DNA from: Panulirus ornatus
Taxonomy: Eukaryota; Arthropoda; Malacostraca; Decapoda; Palinuridae
Assembly (NCBI RefSeq): GCF_036320965.1
Contig: NC_092271.1
Location: 27,083,536-27,147,535, forward strand
DNA: 64,000 nucleotides
Direction: 5' to 3'
Under the pieces are notes generated by a model that was given only the letters and a program-made list of their open reading frames with translations, had not been told where the DNA came from and made no database searches. Both the position numbers and the translations under genes were made by a program. Positions 13,601 to 24,822 of this stretch are shown here, piece by piece; positions within the stretch are counted from its first letter, which is position 1; each line of letters starts with the position of its first letter.

Positions 13601-13602
<2 letters not shown>
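13295..13602. other. Unassigned stretch
   Basis: T-rich at the left. The frame at 13405-13600 has no recognisable domain and runs into the CA array. Confidence 0.45.

Positions 13603-13655
<53 letters not shown>
13603..13655. repeat. (CA)n microsatellite
   Basis: About 26 CA units. Confidence 0.96.
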
Positions 13656-13658
<3 letters not shown>

Positions 13659-14047
13659 TGCAATGCTCTTTCCCCCAATGCATGAATGGGTATTAACTTC
13701 CTTAGCCTCCCCACAGTCTTACAATAACCAACATAAGACAGACGGGATAATGCACTGGCCTCAGTCAATAAACGTGTCGTATAAGACGCTGAGGACAATA
13801 AGGGACATAAATAAATGAAAAAAAAAGAAATAAATGAAAAAAAAAGACAGGGAGACTCCTTTGAGTTCCTTGTGTGTTTACAGACCAGAGTCTTGACAGT
13901 GGATAGGTCACAGGACGAGGGATAGAGAAATGATCTGTTTAGAGTAACGTATCTATATAACACAGACCCCGGCCGCCTTCTCGCTCTAACCATGAGTTCC
14001 ACCCTCGCTCTCATGGTTTCCCCAAGTTACATGTGTTCGTGTCGTGG

Positions 14048-14050
<3 letters not shown>
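13656..14050. other. Unassigned stretch
   Basis: Contains a duplicated AAATAAATGAAAAAAAA at 13808-13848 and no supported gene. Confidence 0.45.

Positions 14051-14111
<61 letters not shown>
14051..14111. repeat. (CT)n microsatellite
   Basis: About 30 CT units. Confidence 0.97.
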
Positions 14112-14113
<2 letters not shown>

Positions 14114-14754
14114 CACAGTATCATGTATACACATATAACACTGTGCTGGGTCAAGGTCCGCCGCTATGGGTCGAGTTAGGCACTGCAGATGCCATGGCTG
14201 GTCTTCCCACATGAGGCATTCATTAGCCGACATTCCAGTCCACCGGAGCAACAGGTCCTCACGTCAGGTGTCGTACAAGGTTGTTAAGGGAGCGTTCCGT
14301 ACCTTCCTGGTACTACTCTTTTTTTTTTTTTCTACAACTATCAATTCGTACTAATTGACGTGAAAGCTTTTGGTTGTAGAGTTTTCTTTTTATTTGCTGT
14401 TATTCCCATCTATCTTTCCTCTTCCCTCTTCTTATGTCCATTGGAGTTCATTATGATTCTTCTCCTTCTTCCTCCTTTTCATTCTCTTTTTCTTCACGTT
14501 TGAATATCATTTCTTCGTTGCACACCCACTCTTTATAATTTTCCTTCCTTCCATCTAAATTCTTCTTCGCAATTTTCCCGTCTTTTCTCCGTTTCTTTCT
14601 CTTCCTTCCACTTGGCTAACCTCATGCACTTTTCTCTCGCTTTGCTTTCCGTTTTCTTCTTTTCTCTCCCTCCCCTGCGGTGCTTCCGGCCCCCGTCGCG
14701 TCCAGCTCGCGGTTGTCTGTCGTCTTAGTGTGGTTTAGCTCCAGCCAGGGCCCC
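14112..14754. other. Unassigned, T-rich
   Basis: Poly-T near 14319-14331, then a pyrimidine-rich stretch to about 14680. Confidence 0.45.
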
Positions 14755-15100
14755 CGGCTACGGAGGAGCAGCAGCAGCAGCAGGAGTAGTGGAGACAGTA
14801 GCAGTAGCAAGGGTGGAGGAGGCAGCAGGAGTAGAGGCATCAGTGGTAGCGGCAGGAGTGGAGGCAGCAGCAGCAATGACGGCTGCAGGAGTGGAAATAA
14901 CAGCAGGAGTACAGGAGCATTAACAGCAACACTGATCAACAGCAACCACAGGAGGAGTAGCGATCCAGGAGCACAGAGAGAAGGAACGCACCTCCAGCCA
15001 CCAACACCACCATTTCCACCACAACCACCAGTATCGCACCACCACCAACACCACCACCACCATTCCCACCACAACCACCAGTATCGCACCACCACCACCA
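14755..15100. repeat. Imperfect AGC/GGA then CAC trinucleotide tract
   Basis: Imperfect AGC, GGA and AGT triplets (14761-14940) are followed by CAC/CCA triplets (15000-15100). The plus frame 14680-15159 is therefore Ser/Gly-rich then His/Pro-rich. Such a protein could exist, but the frame has no unique domain and the minus strand is equally open, so I do not call it a gene. Confidence 0.7.
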
Positions 15101-15165
15101 TTCCGCCGGTCCGCCCCGACCGACAACGTCCGCCATATTGCGCAGTTGAGGAGCATTAGCCTTTT

Positions 15166-15911
15166 GACCGTGACCCCAGCTGACTCCTGTGGTCCCGACG
15201 CCAGCACGTGGTCAAACACCCCTCTCTCCAACAGCCCCCACCCCCTTCCAAACCTTCCTCAACACCCCTCTCCCTCCCCGAACACCTCCCCAACCACACC
15301 TGCCCAATCACCCCGCCCCAGAATGCAGCACGTGTGCGCGCCAACCAGGAGCAGAGGATCACGTCTGTCCTTCAAGGGAGCGTTTGAAGTCTAACTTATC
15401 GGTTGTCGCAAGACGTGCCATTTACCTTCCCTGTGGTTCTCATGGCGGCCCGCCACCACCGCCACCACACCCGCGGAGGCAACTCATGAGACCCTTCACG
15501 ACTTCCTTAACCGGGAACTGAGGAATTCGTGGCGTGTTGGCCATTACCAGGCTGCGTCCCGGCCATCAACATTCTGGAAGCCCCGTCCACAACAGGTTTC
15601 TCAAGGACCCCTGCTTATCTTTATTATCAATCTACTCGACCCCTATTTAGTCAGCAGTAACTACCCAAGTGGCGCCACTGCTACTAATTGCGGCTTCCAC
15701 TAACTACCATCACCGTCGCTGGTGGTGTGGCTCCCACTATCGAGCCGCCTCCACGTGCGGCGCGACTCCCGCAAGCAACCATCGCCATCATTAGTGGTCC
15801 CCCACAATCAATCATCGCCACTACCATTCCCGTGGGAGATACACCCCTGCCACAACCTCGAGTCACGTCTTCCCCAACAGCTCATAAAACGGGCTACAAC
15901 ACACCTACAGG
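15166..15911. other. C-rich unassigned stretch
   Basis: CCCC/CACC-rich patches and no recognisable gene. Confidence 0.45.
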
Positions 15912-15936
15912 TTAGGTTAGGTTAGGTTAGGTTAGG
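15912..15936. repeat. Interstitial (TTAGG)5
   Basis: Five perfect copies of the canonical arthropod telomere pentamer, flanked by TTT and non-telomeric sequence. The run is too short to be a chromosome end. Confidence 0.9.
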
Positions 15937-16021
15937 TTTGGGGTTAACTGTGGTACTCTCAGAGGCAACTCTCCGTTGCCCACGTGTGAGAGAGTCTATC
16001 CTCCTGGCCACCAGTCTAAGA

Positions 16022-16100
16022 CTTCCTCCTCCTGCTCCTCCTCCTCCTCCTCCTCCTCCTCCTTCTCCGCCACTACCACTACCACCACCGCCACCACTAT
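16022..16100. repeat. (CTC)n and (CAC)n triplets
   Basis: CTC repeats to about 16065, then ACCACC/GCCACC. These produce Pro and Ser runs in the frames over them. Confidence 0.85.
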
Positions 16101-16808
16101 CATTACACCACATCAGCTCCTAACCACAGACAACTGCCCCTATAACTTATCAACCAGGACTCACTGGTAGGGTCTAATCACTAATACTTATTGGCCATAA
16201 TCGTCAAGCGCTATACCCACCTCCAGCCATCTGTTAACACTGCCGCCCCCCCCCTCACCCCCATCCCAGAAAATCGCCACTGCCATAACCACTCCCGATG
16301 AACTGGCCACTTACGAACCATGCCCACTGTTGCTCCTAGTGGTAGGTGGTGCTACTGTGGACGCCCCCTCCCACTTGCATCTGCCACTGACAATAACGCT
16401 TCCCCAATATCATTACCACTGATACTGTTCCTAACCCCTCTACAACCACTGTACCCCCTACTACAACTACCAATAACCTCCCGACACACAACAATCGTCA
16501 ATGAACCATCACCTCTTTTGCAGTACAACTGCTTCGACTGCTGACATCTACTTCCCCACAGCGATTACTCTCCTTCTATCAATACCCACTTGACCACCAC
16601 TTCTACCACACCCTTACCCCACCACAACCACCACAGTCACTACCACCTTCAAACGCAACTACAACCAAATTCCTCCACGACAGCCACCACCTCCACCACA
16701 ACTACCACCATCCCCCCCTTCCCTCCAGCCCCAGCCGCTCCCCACACCACGAGAGCTCGGGGGTAGAGACGGTGCTCCAACACCAGGTAATTTCCGGTCA
16801 GGTCTGAG
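16101..16808. other. CCA/CAC-rich low-complexity stretch
   Basis: Loose CCACTA, CCACCA and ACCACT strings throughout. No gene is supported. Confidence 0.5.
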
Positions 16809-16935
16809 ATGGCTGCTTTAAGCGTTTGTAATGGCGGCTCCAGTGAAGAGGAACTGCTACTTAAGCCGGAGCAGCAGCTGCAACGACGGCCATTATGTAG
16901 CAGAAATGGCGACAACATCAAGAATATAACAACAG
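16809..16935 (+). CDS. Possible short 5' exon, unidentified
   Basis: An ATG at 16809 opens a frame with a balanced composition (starts MAALSVCNGG, then SSEEELLLKPEQQLQRR and a basic, Asn-containing end). CAACAG|GTGACC near 16935 could serve as a splice donor. Beyond it the frame enters a 45-bp minisatellite. I do not recognise the protein. No promoter or second exon is visible, and upstream DNA is low complexity. A chance frame is the main alternative. Confidence 0.12.
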
Positions 16936-16994
16936 GTGACCAGCTGGGGATGATGGTCGGGTACCGAACGTACGTAACAACGACGACCAGCTGG

Positions 16995-17342
16995 GGAGGT
17001 GGCGGTGGTCAGGTGGTACTACCATCACCACCAGCTGGGGAGGTAGGTGGTGGTCAGGTGGCACCACCGTCACCACCAGCTGGGGAGGTAGGTGGTGGTC
17101 AGGTGGTACTACCATCACCACAGCTGGGGAGGTAGGTGGTGGTCAGGTGGCACCACCGTCACCACCAGCTGGGGAGGTAGGTGGTGGTCAGGTGGTACCA
17201 CCGTCACCACCAGCTGGGGAGGTAGGTGGTGGTCAGGTGGTACCACCGTCACCATCAGCTGGGGAGGTAGGTGGTGGTCAGGTGGTACCACCGTCACCAT
17301 CAGCTGGGGAGGTAGGTGGTGGTCAGGTGGTACCACCAGCAG
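16995..17342. repeat. 45-bp minisatellite, about 7.5 copies
   Basis: Units contain CACCAGCTGGGGAGGTAGGT followed by GGTGGTCAGGTGGTACCACC. One copy is 1 bp short (17121 region). The 45-bp period keeps frames open on both strands, hence Gly/Val/Pro-rich pseudo-proteins. Each unit carries one CAGCTG E-box/PvuII palindrome. Confidence 0.95.
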
Positions 17343-18177
17343 GTTCACATTATTTATCAGGAAATACGATTGGAACGCCCACACCTGGGGCGCCTCCCTG
17401 CACCCGGCCCCTCCCCTGCTGCTGCTGCTGCTACTGTGGCTGACGCTATCAACATGACTACGACTGAACTCATGTTACGTTATCAACCAATCTTAGAGTT
17501 CATTTACGTCTCTCTGTCGCAATGTTTGTCTTTCTTTTCCTTCTGGAGCAAAGAGATATCCGTTCCCTCCCTCTCTACCACTCGGCTGCCTGTGTGTGCT
17601 CGACCCACATACAGTCTGGATATGGAAATACCAGAGGATTTCTCACCTTTTCTCCCCTGCCGTGGGCTAATACCGACGTGATGTCATTTAGTGTTATACT
17701 TTCCATTTAGCTCCTAGGCATGATGGTGGAGTTCCCTTGCATGAGCCTCGCCTATACTCTCTGCTAACACGATACTTTCAAGTACTGGGTAAAGCATTGA
17801 ATCCCTCATCCTGGACTATATAGACACGTTCTGAATCTATATGGTCCCTCATGTTAAAAGGGTTCAGGGTCTGATTCCTTGTCACCATCAAATTTCACTT
17901 TTCTTCCTTCTTCCTCTATCCCTTCCGTTGTGAGAGATTTCCACACGTCTTTCCTTGTACCTCTCAAAGCACCAATCTTCTCCCACGCTCACGTTCTCTT
18001 GGCTCTTCATCTTCCTGAGTTCATGATCACTCTCCATGTCTCTCTGCCCTTCGCTTTGCATCTGTTATTACGAAGCAACCCTCTTTGGTTTCCCTGATTC
18101 TTCATGGCTTAGGTTCTTAAACTAGGGGCGCCCCTTCCCCCCCTAAAAAAGGAGGAACTCCCTTCAGCTCCAGGGTT
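17343..18177. other. Unassigned stretch
   Basis: Contains a short (CTG)5 at about 17418 and T/C-rich DNA around 17880-18060. No gene recognised. Confidence 0.45.
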
Positions 18178-18236
18178 GCGCTACACTCAGTAGCAGGGAC
18201 AGGGTGAACTCCTACGAAGTGAGAAGTTCCTTGACG
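18178..18236 (+). repeat. 59-bp dispersed repeat, copy 1
   Basis: This aligns without gaps to 32069-32127, with 46 of 59 positions identical by my count. Shared blocks are GCGCTAC, CAGTAGCAG and AAGTGAGAAGTTCC followed by TGACG. Preceding bases (CTTCAGCTCC against CTTCAAGTCC) suggest the homology extends upstream. The family is unknown to me. Confidence 0.75.
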
Positions 18237-18912
18237 AAACACTATTCAACTGGCGATGATACAGTCTTGCCATAGGCAACTCTTCAGTTACATGAATATA
18301 GAAAATGTGAACAGAAGATCAAGGAGGGTGATGGAAGCACGAGGCAAAAGAAAAAAAAAAAGTCAAGAACCATTGTTCTACAGCAAGGCTTCCTCCTTCT
18401 ACCTCTGCCGTTTTCCAAGGCTTGCCACACCTCCTCCTTCTCCTACGATCCTTGACATGTGCAGCACTACGTGGGTTCAGGACCCCGCACACTATCATTA
18501 CCTCCCCAATCTTCTTATCCAACCTAAAATCTTCCTTTGTTCACGATAAACCACCTGCAATATGACTGACCCTCCTCCCCTTGCCCCTGTATAGGTGTCT
18601 ACTGCACACACCCCACACCACCACCACCACACGACGCCGCCACCACCACCATCACGTCCCTACCATTAGAGTTTGCAGCTCGTGATTGTCCTCTTACATT
18701 ATCTCATCTTCCTTATCTTGTCTCCTACCCTTCTATGATACGGTTCTTCCCTTTCAACTGCATCTAAATTAATTATGTACTTGAGGTTTTCCAGATGCTT
18801 TTGCAACTCTAAGCTTATCCCCGCTTAATATATATCTGTCTCCATTCTCGTGTGTTCGGTAAAGACCCCCTCATTGTCTTGGGTGAAGAGCCTCGCTGTC
18901 CTCACTAGAAAG
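18237..18912. other. Unassigned stretch before the satellite
   Basis: Contains a CAC-rich patch at about 18610-18655. Nothing else is recognisable. Confidence 0.45.
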
Positions 18913-21900
18913 GTCCCGTTAACCCCAAGGAACAACTGTTGTACTGAGCCTACAACACCAAGGAACAGCTGTAGTACTGAGCTTACAACCCCAAGGAACA
19001 ACTGCAATACTTGAGCCTACAACCTCAAGGAACAGCTGTAGTACTGAGCTTACAACCCCAAGGAACAACTGTTGTACTGAGCCTACAACACCAAGGAACA
19101 GCTGTAGTACTGAGCTTACAACCCCAAGGAACAACTGTTGTACTGAGCCTACAACACCAAGGAACAGCTGTAGTACTGAGCTTACAACCCCAAGGAACAA
19201 CTGCAATACTTGAGCCTACAACCTCAAGGAACAGCTGTAGTACTGAGCTTACAACCCCAAGGAACAACTGCAATACTTGAGCCTACAACCTCAAGGAACA
19301 GCTGTAGTACTGAGCTTACAACCCCAAGGAACAACTGTTGTACTGAGCCTACAACACCAAGGAACAGCTGTAGTACTGAGCTTACAACCCCAAGGAACAA
19401 CTGCAATACTTGAGCCTACAACCTCAAGGAACAGCTGCTGTACTTGAGCCTACAACCTCAAGGAACAGCTGTAGTACTGAGCTTACAACCCCAAGGAACA
19501 ACTGCAATACTTGAGCCTACAACCTCAAGGAACAGCTGTAGTACTGAGCTTACAACCCCAAGGAACAACTGTTGTACTGAGCCTACAACACCAAGGAACA
19601 GCTGTAGTACTGAGCTTACAACCCCAAGGAACAACTGTTGTACTGAGCCTACAACACCAAGGAACAGCTGTAGTACTGAGCTTACAACCCCAAGGAACAA
19701 CTGTTGTACTGAGCCTACAACACCAAGGAACAGCTGTAGTACTGAGCTTACAACCCCAAGGAACAACTGTTGTACTGAGCCTACAACACCAAGGAACAGC
19801 TGTAGTACTGAGCTTACAACCCCAAGGAACAACTGTTGTACTGAGCCTACAACACCAAGGAACAGCTGTAGTACTGAGCTTACAACCCCAAGGAACAACT
19901 GTTGTACTGAGCCTACAACACCAAGGAACAGCTGTAGTACTGAGCTTACAACCCCAAGGAACAACTGCAATACTTGAGCCTACAACCTCAAGGAACAGCT
20001 GCAGTACTTGAGCCTACAACCTCAAGGAACAGCTGCTGTACTTGAGCCTACAACCCCAAGGAACAGCTGTAGTACTGAGCTTACAACCCCAAGGAACAAC
20101 TGTTGTACTGAGCCTACAACACCAAGGAACAGCTGTAGTACTGAGCTTACAACCCCAAGGAACAACTGTAGGACTGAGCCTACAACACCAAGGAACAGCT
20201 GTAGTACTGAGCTTACAACCCCAAGGAACAACTGTTGTACTGAGCCTACAACACCAAGGAACAGCTGTAGTACTGAGCTTACAACCCCAAGGAACAACTG
20301 TTGTACTGAGCCTACAACACCAAGGAACAGCTGTAGTACTGAGCTTACAACCCCAAGGAACAACTGCAATACTTGAGCCTACAACCTCAAGGAACAGCTG
20401 CTGTACTTGAGCCTACAACCTCAAGGAACAGCTGTAGTACTGAGCTTACAACCCCAAGGAACAACTGCAATACTTGAGCCTACAACCTCAAGGAACAGCT
20501 GTAGTACTGAGCTTACAACCCCAAGGAACAACTGTTGTACTGAGCCTACAACCTCAAGGAACAGCTGTAGTACTGAGCTTACAACCCCAAGGAACAACTG
20601 CAATACTTGAGCCTACAACCTCAAGGAACAGCTGCTGTACTTGAGCCTACAACCTCAAGGAACAGCTGTAGTACTGAGCTTACAACCCCAAGGAACAACT
20701 GTTGTACTGAGCCTACAACACCAAGGAACAGCTGTAGTACTGAGCTTACAACCCCAAGGAACAACTGTTGTACTGAGCCTACAACCTCAAGGAACAGCTG
20801 TAGTACTGAGCTTACAACCCCAAGGAACAACTGCAATACTTGAGCCTACAACCTCAAGGAACAGCTGTAGTACTGAGCTTACAACCCCAAGGAACAACTG
20901 TTGTACTGAGCCTACAACACCAAGGAACAGCTGTAGTACTGAGCTTACAACCCCAAGGAACAACTGTTGTACTGAGCCTACAACACCAAGGAACAGCTGT
21001 AGTACTGAGCTTACAACCCCAAGGAACAACTGTTGTACTGAGCCTACAACACCAAGGAACAGCTGTAGTACTGAGCTTACAACCCCAAGGAACAACTGTT
21101 GTACTGAGCCTACAACACCAAGGAACAGCTGTAGTACTGAGCTTACAACCCCAAGGAACAACTGCAATACTTGAGCCTACAACCTCAAGGAACAGCTGTA
21201 GTACTGAGCTTACAACCCCAAGGAACAACTGCAATACTTGAGCCTACAACCTCAAGGAACAGCTGTAGTACTGAGCTTACAACCCCAAGGAACAACTGTT
21301 GTACTGAGCCTACAACACCAAGGAACAGCTGTAGTACTGAGCTTACAACCCCAAGGAACAACTGTTGTACTGAGCCTACAACACCAAGGAACAGCTGTAG
21401 TACTGAGCTTACAACCCCAAGGAACAACTGTTGTACTGAGCCTACAACACCAAGGAACAGCTGTAGTACTGAGCTTACAACCCCAAGGAACAACTGTTGT
21501 ACTGAGCCTACAACACCAAGGAACAGCTGTAGTACTGAGCTTACAACCCCAAGGAACAACTGTTGTACTGAGCCTACAACACCAAGGAACAGCTGTAGTA
21601 CTGAGCTTACAACCCCAAGGAACAACTGTTGTACTGAGCCTACAACACCAAGGAACAGCTGTAGTACTGAGCTTACAACCCCAAGGAACAACTGTTGTAC
21701 TGAGCCTACAACACCAAGGAACAGCTGTAGTACTGAGCTTACAACCCCAAGGAACAACTGTTGTACTGAGCCTACAACACCAAGGAACAGCTGTAGTACT
21801 GAGCTTACAACCCCAAGGAACAACTGCAATACTTGAGCCTACAACCTCAAGGAACAGCTGTAGTACTGAGCTTACAACCCCAAGGAACAACTGCAATACT

Positions 21901-23966
21901 TGAGCCTACAACCTCAAGGAACAGCTGTAGTACTGAGCTTACAACCCCAAGGAACAACTGTTGTACTGAGCCTACAACACCAAGGAACAGCTGTAGTACT
22001 GAGCTTACAACCCCAAGGAACAACTGTTGTACTGAGCCTACAACACCAAGGAACAGCTGTAGTACTGAGCTTACAACCCCAAGGAACAACTGTTGTACTG
22101 AGCCTACAACACCAAGGAACAGCTGTAGTACTGAGCTTACAACCCCAAGGAACAACTGTTGTACTGAGCCTACAACACCAAGGAACAGCTGTAGTACTGA
22201 GCTTACAACCCCAAGGAACAACTGCAATACTTGAGCCTACAACCTCAAGGAACAGCTGTAGTACTGAGCTTACAACCCCAAGGAACAACTGTTGTACTGA
22301 GCCTACAACACCAAGGAACAGCTGTAGTACTGAGCTTACAACCCCAAGGAACAACTGTTGTACTGAGCCTACAACACCAAGGAACAGCTGTAGTACTGAG
22401 CTTACAACCCCAAGGAACAACTGTTGTACTGAGCCTACAACACCAAGGAACAGCTGTAGTACTGAGCTTACAACCCCAAGGAACAACTGTTGTACTGAGC
22501 CTACAACACCAAGGAACAGCTGTAGTACTGAGCTTACAACCCCAAGGAACAACTGTTGTACTGAGCCTACAACACCAAGGAACAGCTGTAGTACTGAGCT
22601 TACAACCCCAAGGAACAACTGTTGTACTGAGCCTACAACACCAAGGAACAGCTGTAGTACTGAGCTTACAACCCCAAGGAACAACTGCAATACTTGAGCC
22701 TACAACCTCAAGGAACAGCTGTAGTACTGAGCTTACAACCCCAAGGAACAACTGTTGTACTGAGCCTACAACACCAAGGAACAGCTGTAGTACTGAGCTT
22801 ACAACCCCAAGGAACAACTGCAATACTTGAGCCTACAACCTCAAGGAACAGCTGTAGTACTGAGCTTACAACCCCAAGGAACAACTGTTGTACTGAGCCT
22901 ACAACACCAAGGAACAGCTGTAGTACTGAGCTTACAACCCCAAGGAACAACTGTTGTACTGAGCCTACAACACCAAGGAACAGCTGTAGTACTGAGCTTA
23001 CAACCCCAAGGAACAACTGTTGTACTGAGCCTACAACACCAAGGAACAGCTGTAGTACTGAGCTTACAACCCCAAGGAACAACTGTAGGACTGAGCCTAC
23101 AACACCAAGGAACAGCTGTAGTACTGAGCTTACAACCCCAAGGAACAACTGCAATACTTGAGCCTACAACCTCAAGGAACAGCTGCTGTACTTGAGCCTA
23201 CAACCTCAAGGAACAGCTGTAGTACTGAGCTTACAACCCCAAGGAACAACTGTTGTACTGAGCCTACAACACCAAGGAACAGCTGTAGTACTGAGCTTAC
23301 AACCCCAAGGAACAACTGCAATACTTGAGCCTACAACCTCAAGGAACAGCTGTAGTACTGAGCTTACAACCCCAAGGAACAACTGTTGTACTGAGCCTAC
23401 AACACCAAGGAACAGCTGTAGTACTGAGCTTACAACCCCAAGGAACAACTGTTGTACTGAGCCTACAACCTCAAGGAACAGCTGTAGTACTGAGCTTACA
23501 ACCCCAAGGAACAACTGCAATACTTGAGCCTACAACCTCAAGGAACAGCTGTAGTACTGAGCTTACAACCCCAAGGAACAACTGTTGTACTGAGCCTACA
23601 ACACCAAGGAACAGCTGTAGTACTGAGCTTACAACCCCAAGGAACAACTGCAATACTTGAGCCTACAACCTCAAGGAACAGCTGCTGTACTTGAGCCTAC
23701 AACCTCAAGGAACAGCTGTAGTACTGAGCTTACAACCCCAAGGAACAACTGTTGTACTGAGCCTACAACACCAAGGAACAGCTGTAGTACTGAGCTTACA
23801 ACCCCAAGGAACAACTGTTGTACTGAGCCTACAACACCAAGGAACAGCTGTAGTACTGAGCTTACAACCCCAAGGAACAACTGTTGTACTGAGCCTACAA
23901 CACCAAGGAACAGCTGTAGTACTGAGCTTACAACCCCAAGGAACAACTGCAATACTTGAGCCTACA
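18913..23966. repeat. 5-kb satellite of 33/34-bp monomers
   Basis: About 150 tandem monomers. Type A carries CAACTGTTGTACTGAGCC and type B carries CAGCTGTAGTACTGAGC; both are 33 bp and alternate as a 66-bp dimer. A third class (CAACTGCAATACTTGAGCC, and CAGCTGCTGTACTTGAGCC) is 34 bp, the extra T making CTTGAG. Spacings between successive CAATACTTGAG separators from 20834 to 23152 are 331, 67, 595, 67, 331, 463, 133 and 331, all equal to 66k+1, so no other indel occurs there. Since 66 is a multiple of 3, frames stay open on both strands until a 34-bp unit brings TGA; the resulting Thr/Pro/Asn/Cys-rich frames of up to 265 codons are artefacts. ACAGCTGT and AGTACT are palindromes present in type B. 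Confidence 0.97.
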
Positions 23967-24480
23967 AACCTAAAGGGAAAACACTGCGTATTTAAGCCTA
24001 CAACCTAAAGGGAACACGCTGTCCCTTGAGCCTAAAACCCCCAAGGAACAACTGTTGTACGGGAGCCTAAAAAAACCTCCTGTAAAAAGACTCTGTCAAC
24101 ACCCCGGGAAACCCGGCAAAGGCAAAACATACCATTTTTCTTTTTGTTTTCCTTTTTCCACTTCCGTCCATTTAAACCCCAAAGAGGTTGCCCCCAAACC
24201 ACATAAAGACAAAAAAGGGAGATAACAAAACGGGCAGACTTGGGTGAAACCCCCCGCAACAAAATGTTAAAACCCCAACCCCTTCTCTCTCTCTCTCTCT
24301 CTCTCTCTCCCCCCCCTCTCCCCTCTCCCTCCCCCTCTCCTCCCCCAAAAAACTACCAAATTTTAAATTTATCGAAACATTTTCTCAACCCTTTTTCCCC
24401 CTTTTAATCCCCCTTTAAAACCTTTTCCCTCCAAATCTTATTCCCTTTTAAAATTCGTTTTCCAAGAAAAAAAAAGAGAA
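23967..24480. other. Decayed satellite edge with homopolymer runs
   Basis: Satellite-like strings (GCCTACAACCTAAAGGG, then CCCAAGGAACAACTGTTGTA near 24043) are still readable to about 24070, but with doubled and tripled bases. To about 24480 the DNA is dominated by short A, C and T homopolymers (AAACCCC, CCCCTTTTAA), plus a (CT)n/C-rich patch at 24282-24345. Either it is a diverged array border, or the consensus is poor with homopolymer errors. Confidence 0.6.
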
Positions 24481-24617
24481 AGAGAAGCTAAACGCGTCCT
24501 TCTGACTTATGGGTGGCCAATGAATCTTTGTCTTCATGTGGTAATGGGGAGGACATATATTTCTCTGTGTAATGAGGGTGTATTATCCGCGTCTCAGACG
24601 GGCATCAGCCGGTATTG

Positions 24618-24669
24618 GTTAGAGAGAGAGAGAGAGAGAAAAGAGAAAAGAAGAGAAAGAGAAGGAAAA

Positions 24670-24716
<47 letters not shown>

Positions 24717-24765
24717 GGAGAAGAGAGAGGGGAAAAGAGGAGGAGAGAGAGAGAGAGAGAGAGAC
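24618..24765. repeat. Impure (GA)n tract
   Basis: GA repeats broken by AAAG and GGGG runs. It is purine-only over about 145 bp. Confidence 0.93.
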
Positions 24766-24805
24766 GCCTTCCCAACACTAGATTCTTAAGCTTACACGAT
24801 GCATA

Positions 24806-24822
24806 AAAAAAAAAAAAAAAAC
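24806..24822. repeat. Poly-A run
   Basis: About 17 A following GCATAA. It could be the tail of a retroposed fragment, but no element body is recognisable upstream. Confidence 0.7.

Noticed and set aside
14680..15159. Ser/Gly- then His/Pro-rich 159-codon protein, transcription-factor-like
   Set aside because: Composition follows the AGC and CAC triplet repeats, the reverse strand is equally open, and there is no conserved domain or splice support.
15912..15936. Chromosome end
   Set aside because: Only five TTAGG units, followed by non-telomeric sequence on both sides.
18925..23959. Numerous 60-265-codon frames over the satellite (Thr/Pro/Asn/Cys-rich or Leu/Val-rich)
   Set aside because: They are open in several frames on both strands because the dimer is 66 bp long with no stop, and they end wherever a 34-bp unit introduces TGA. 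No unique flanking domain exists.
24806..24822. Retroposon poly-A tail
   Set aside because: No element body or target-site duplication was recognisable; recorded only as a poly-A run.
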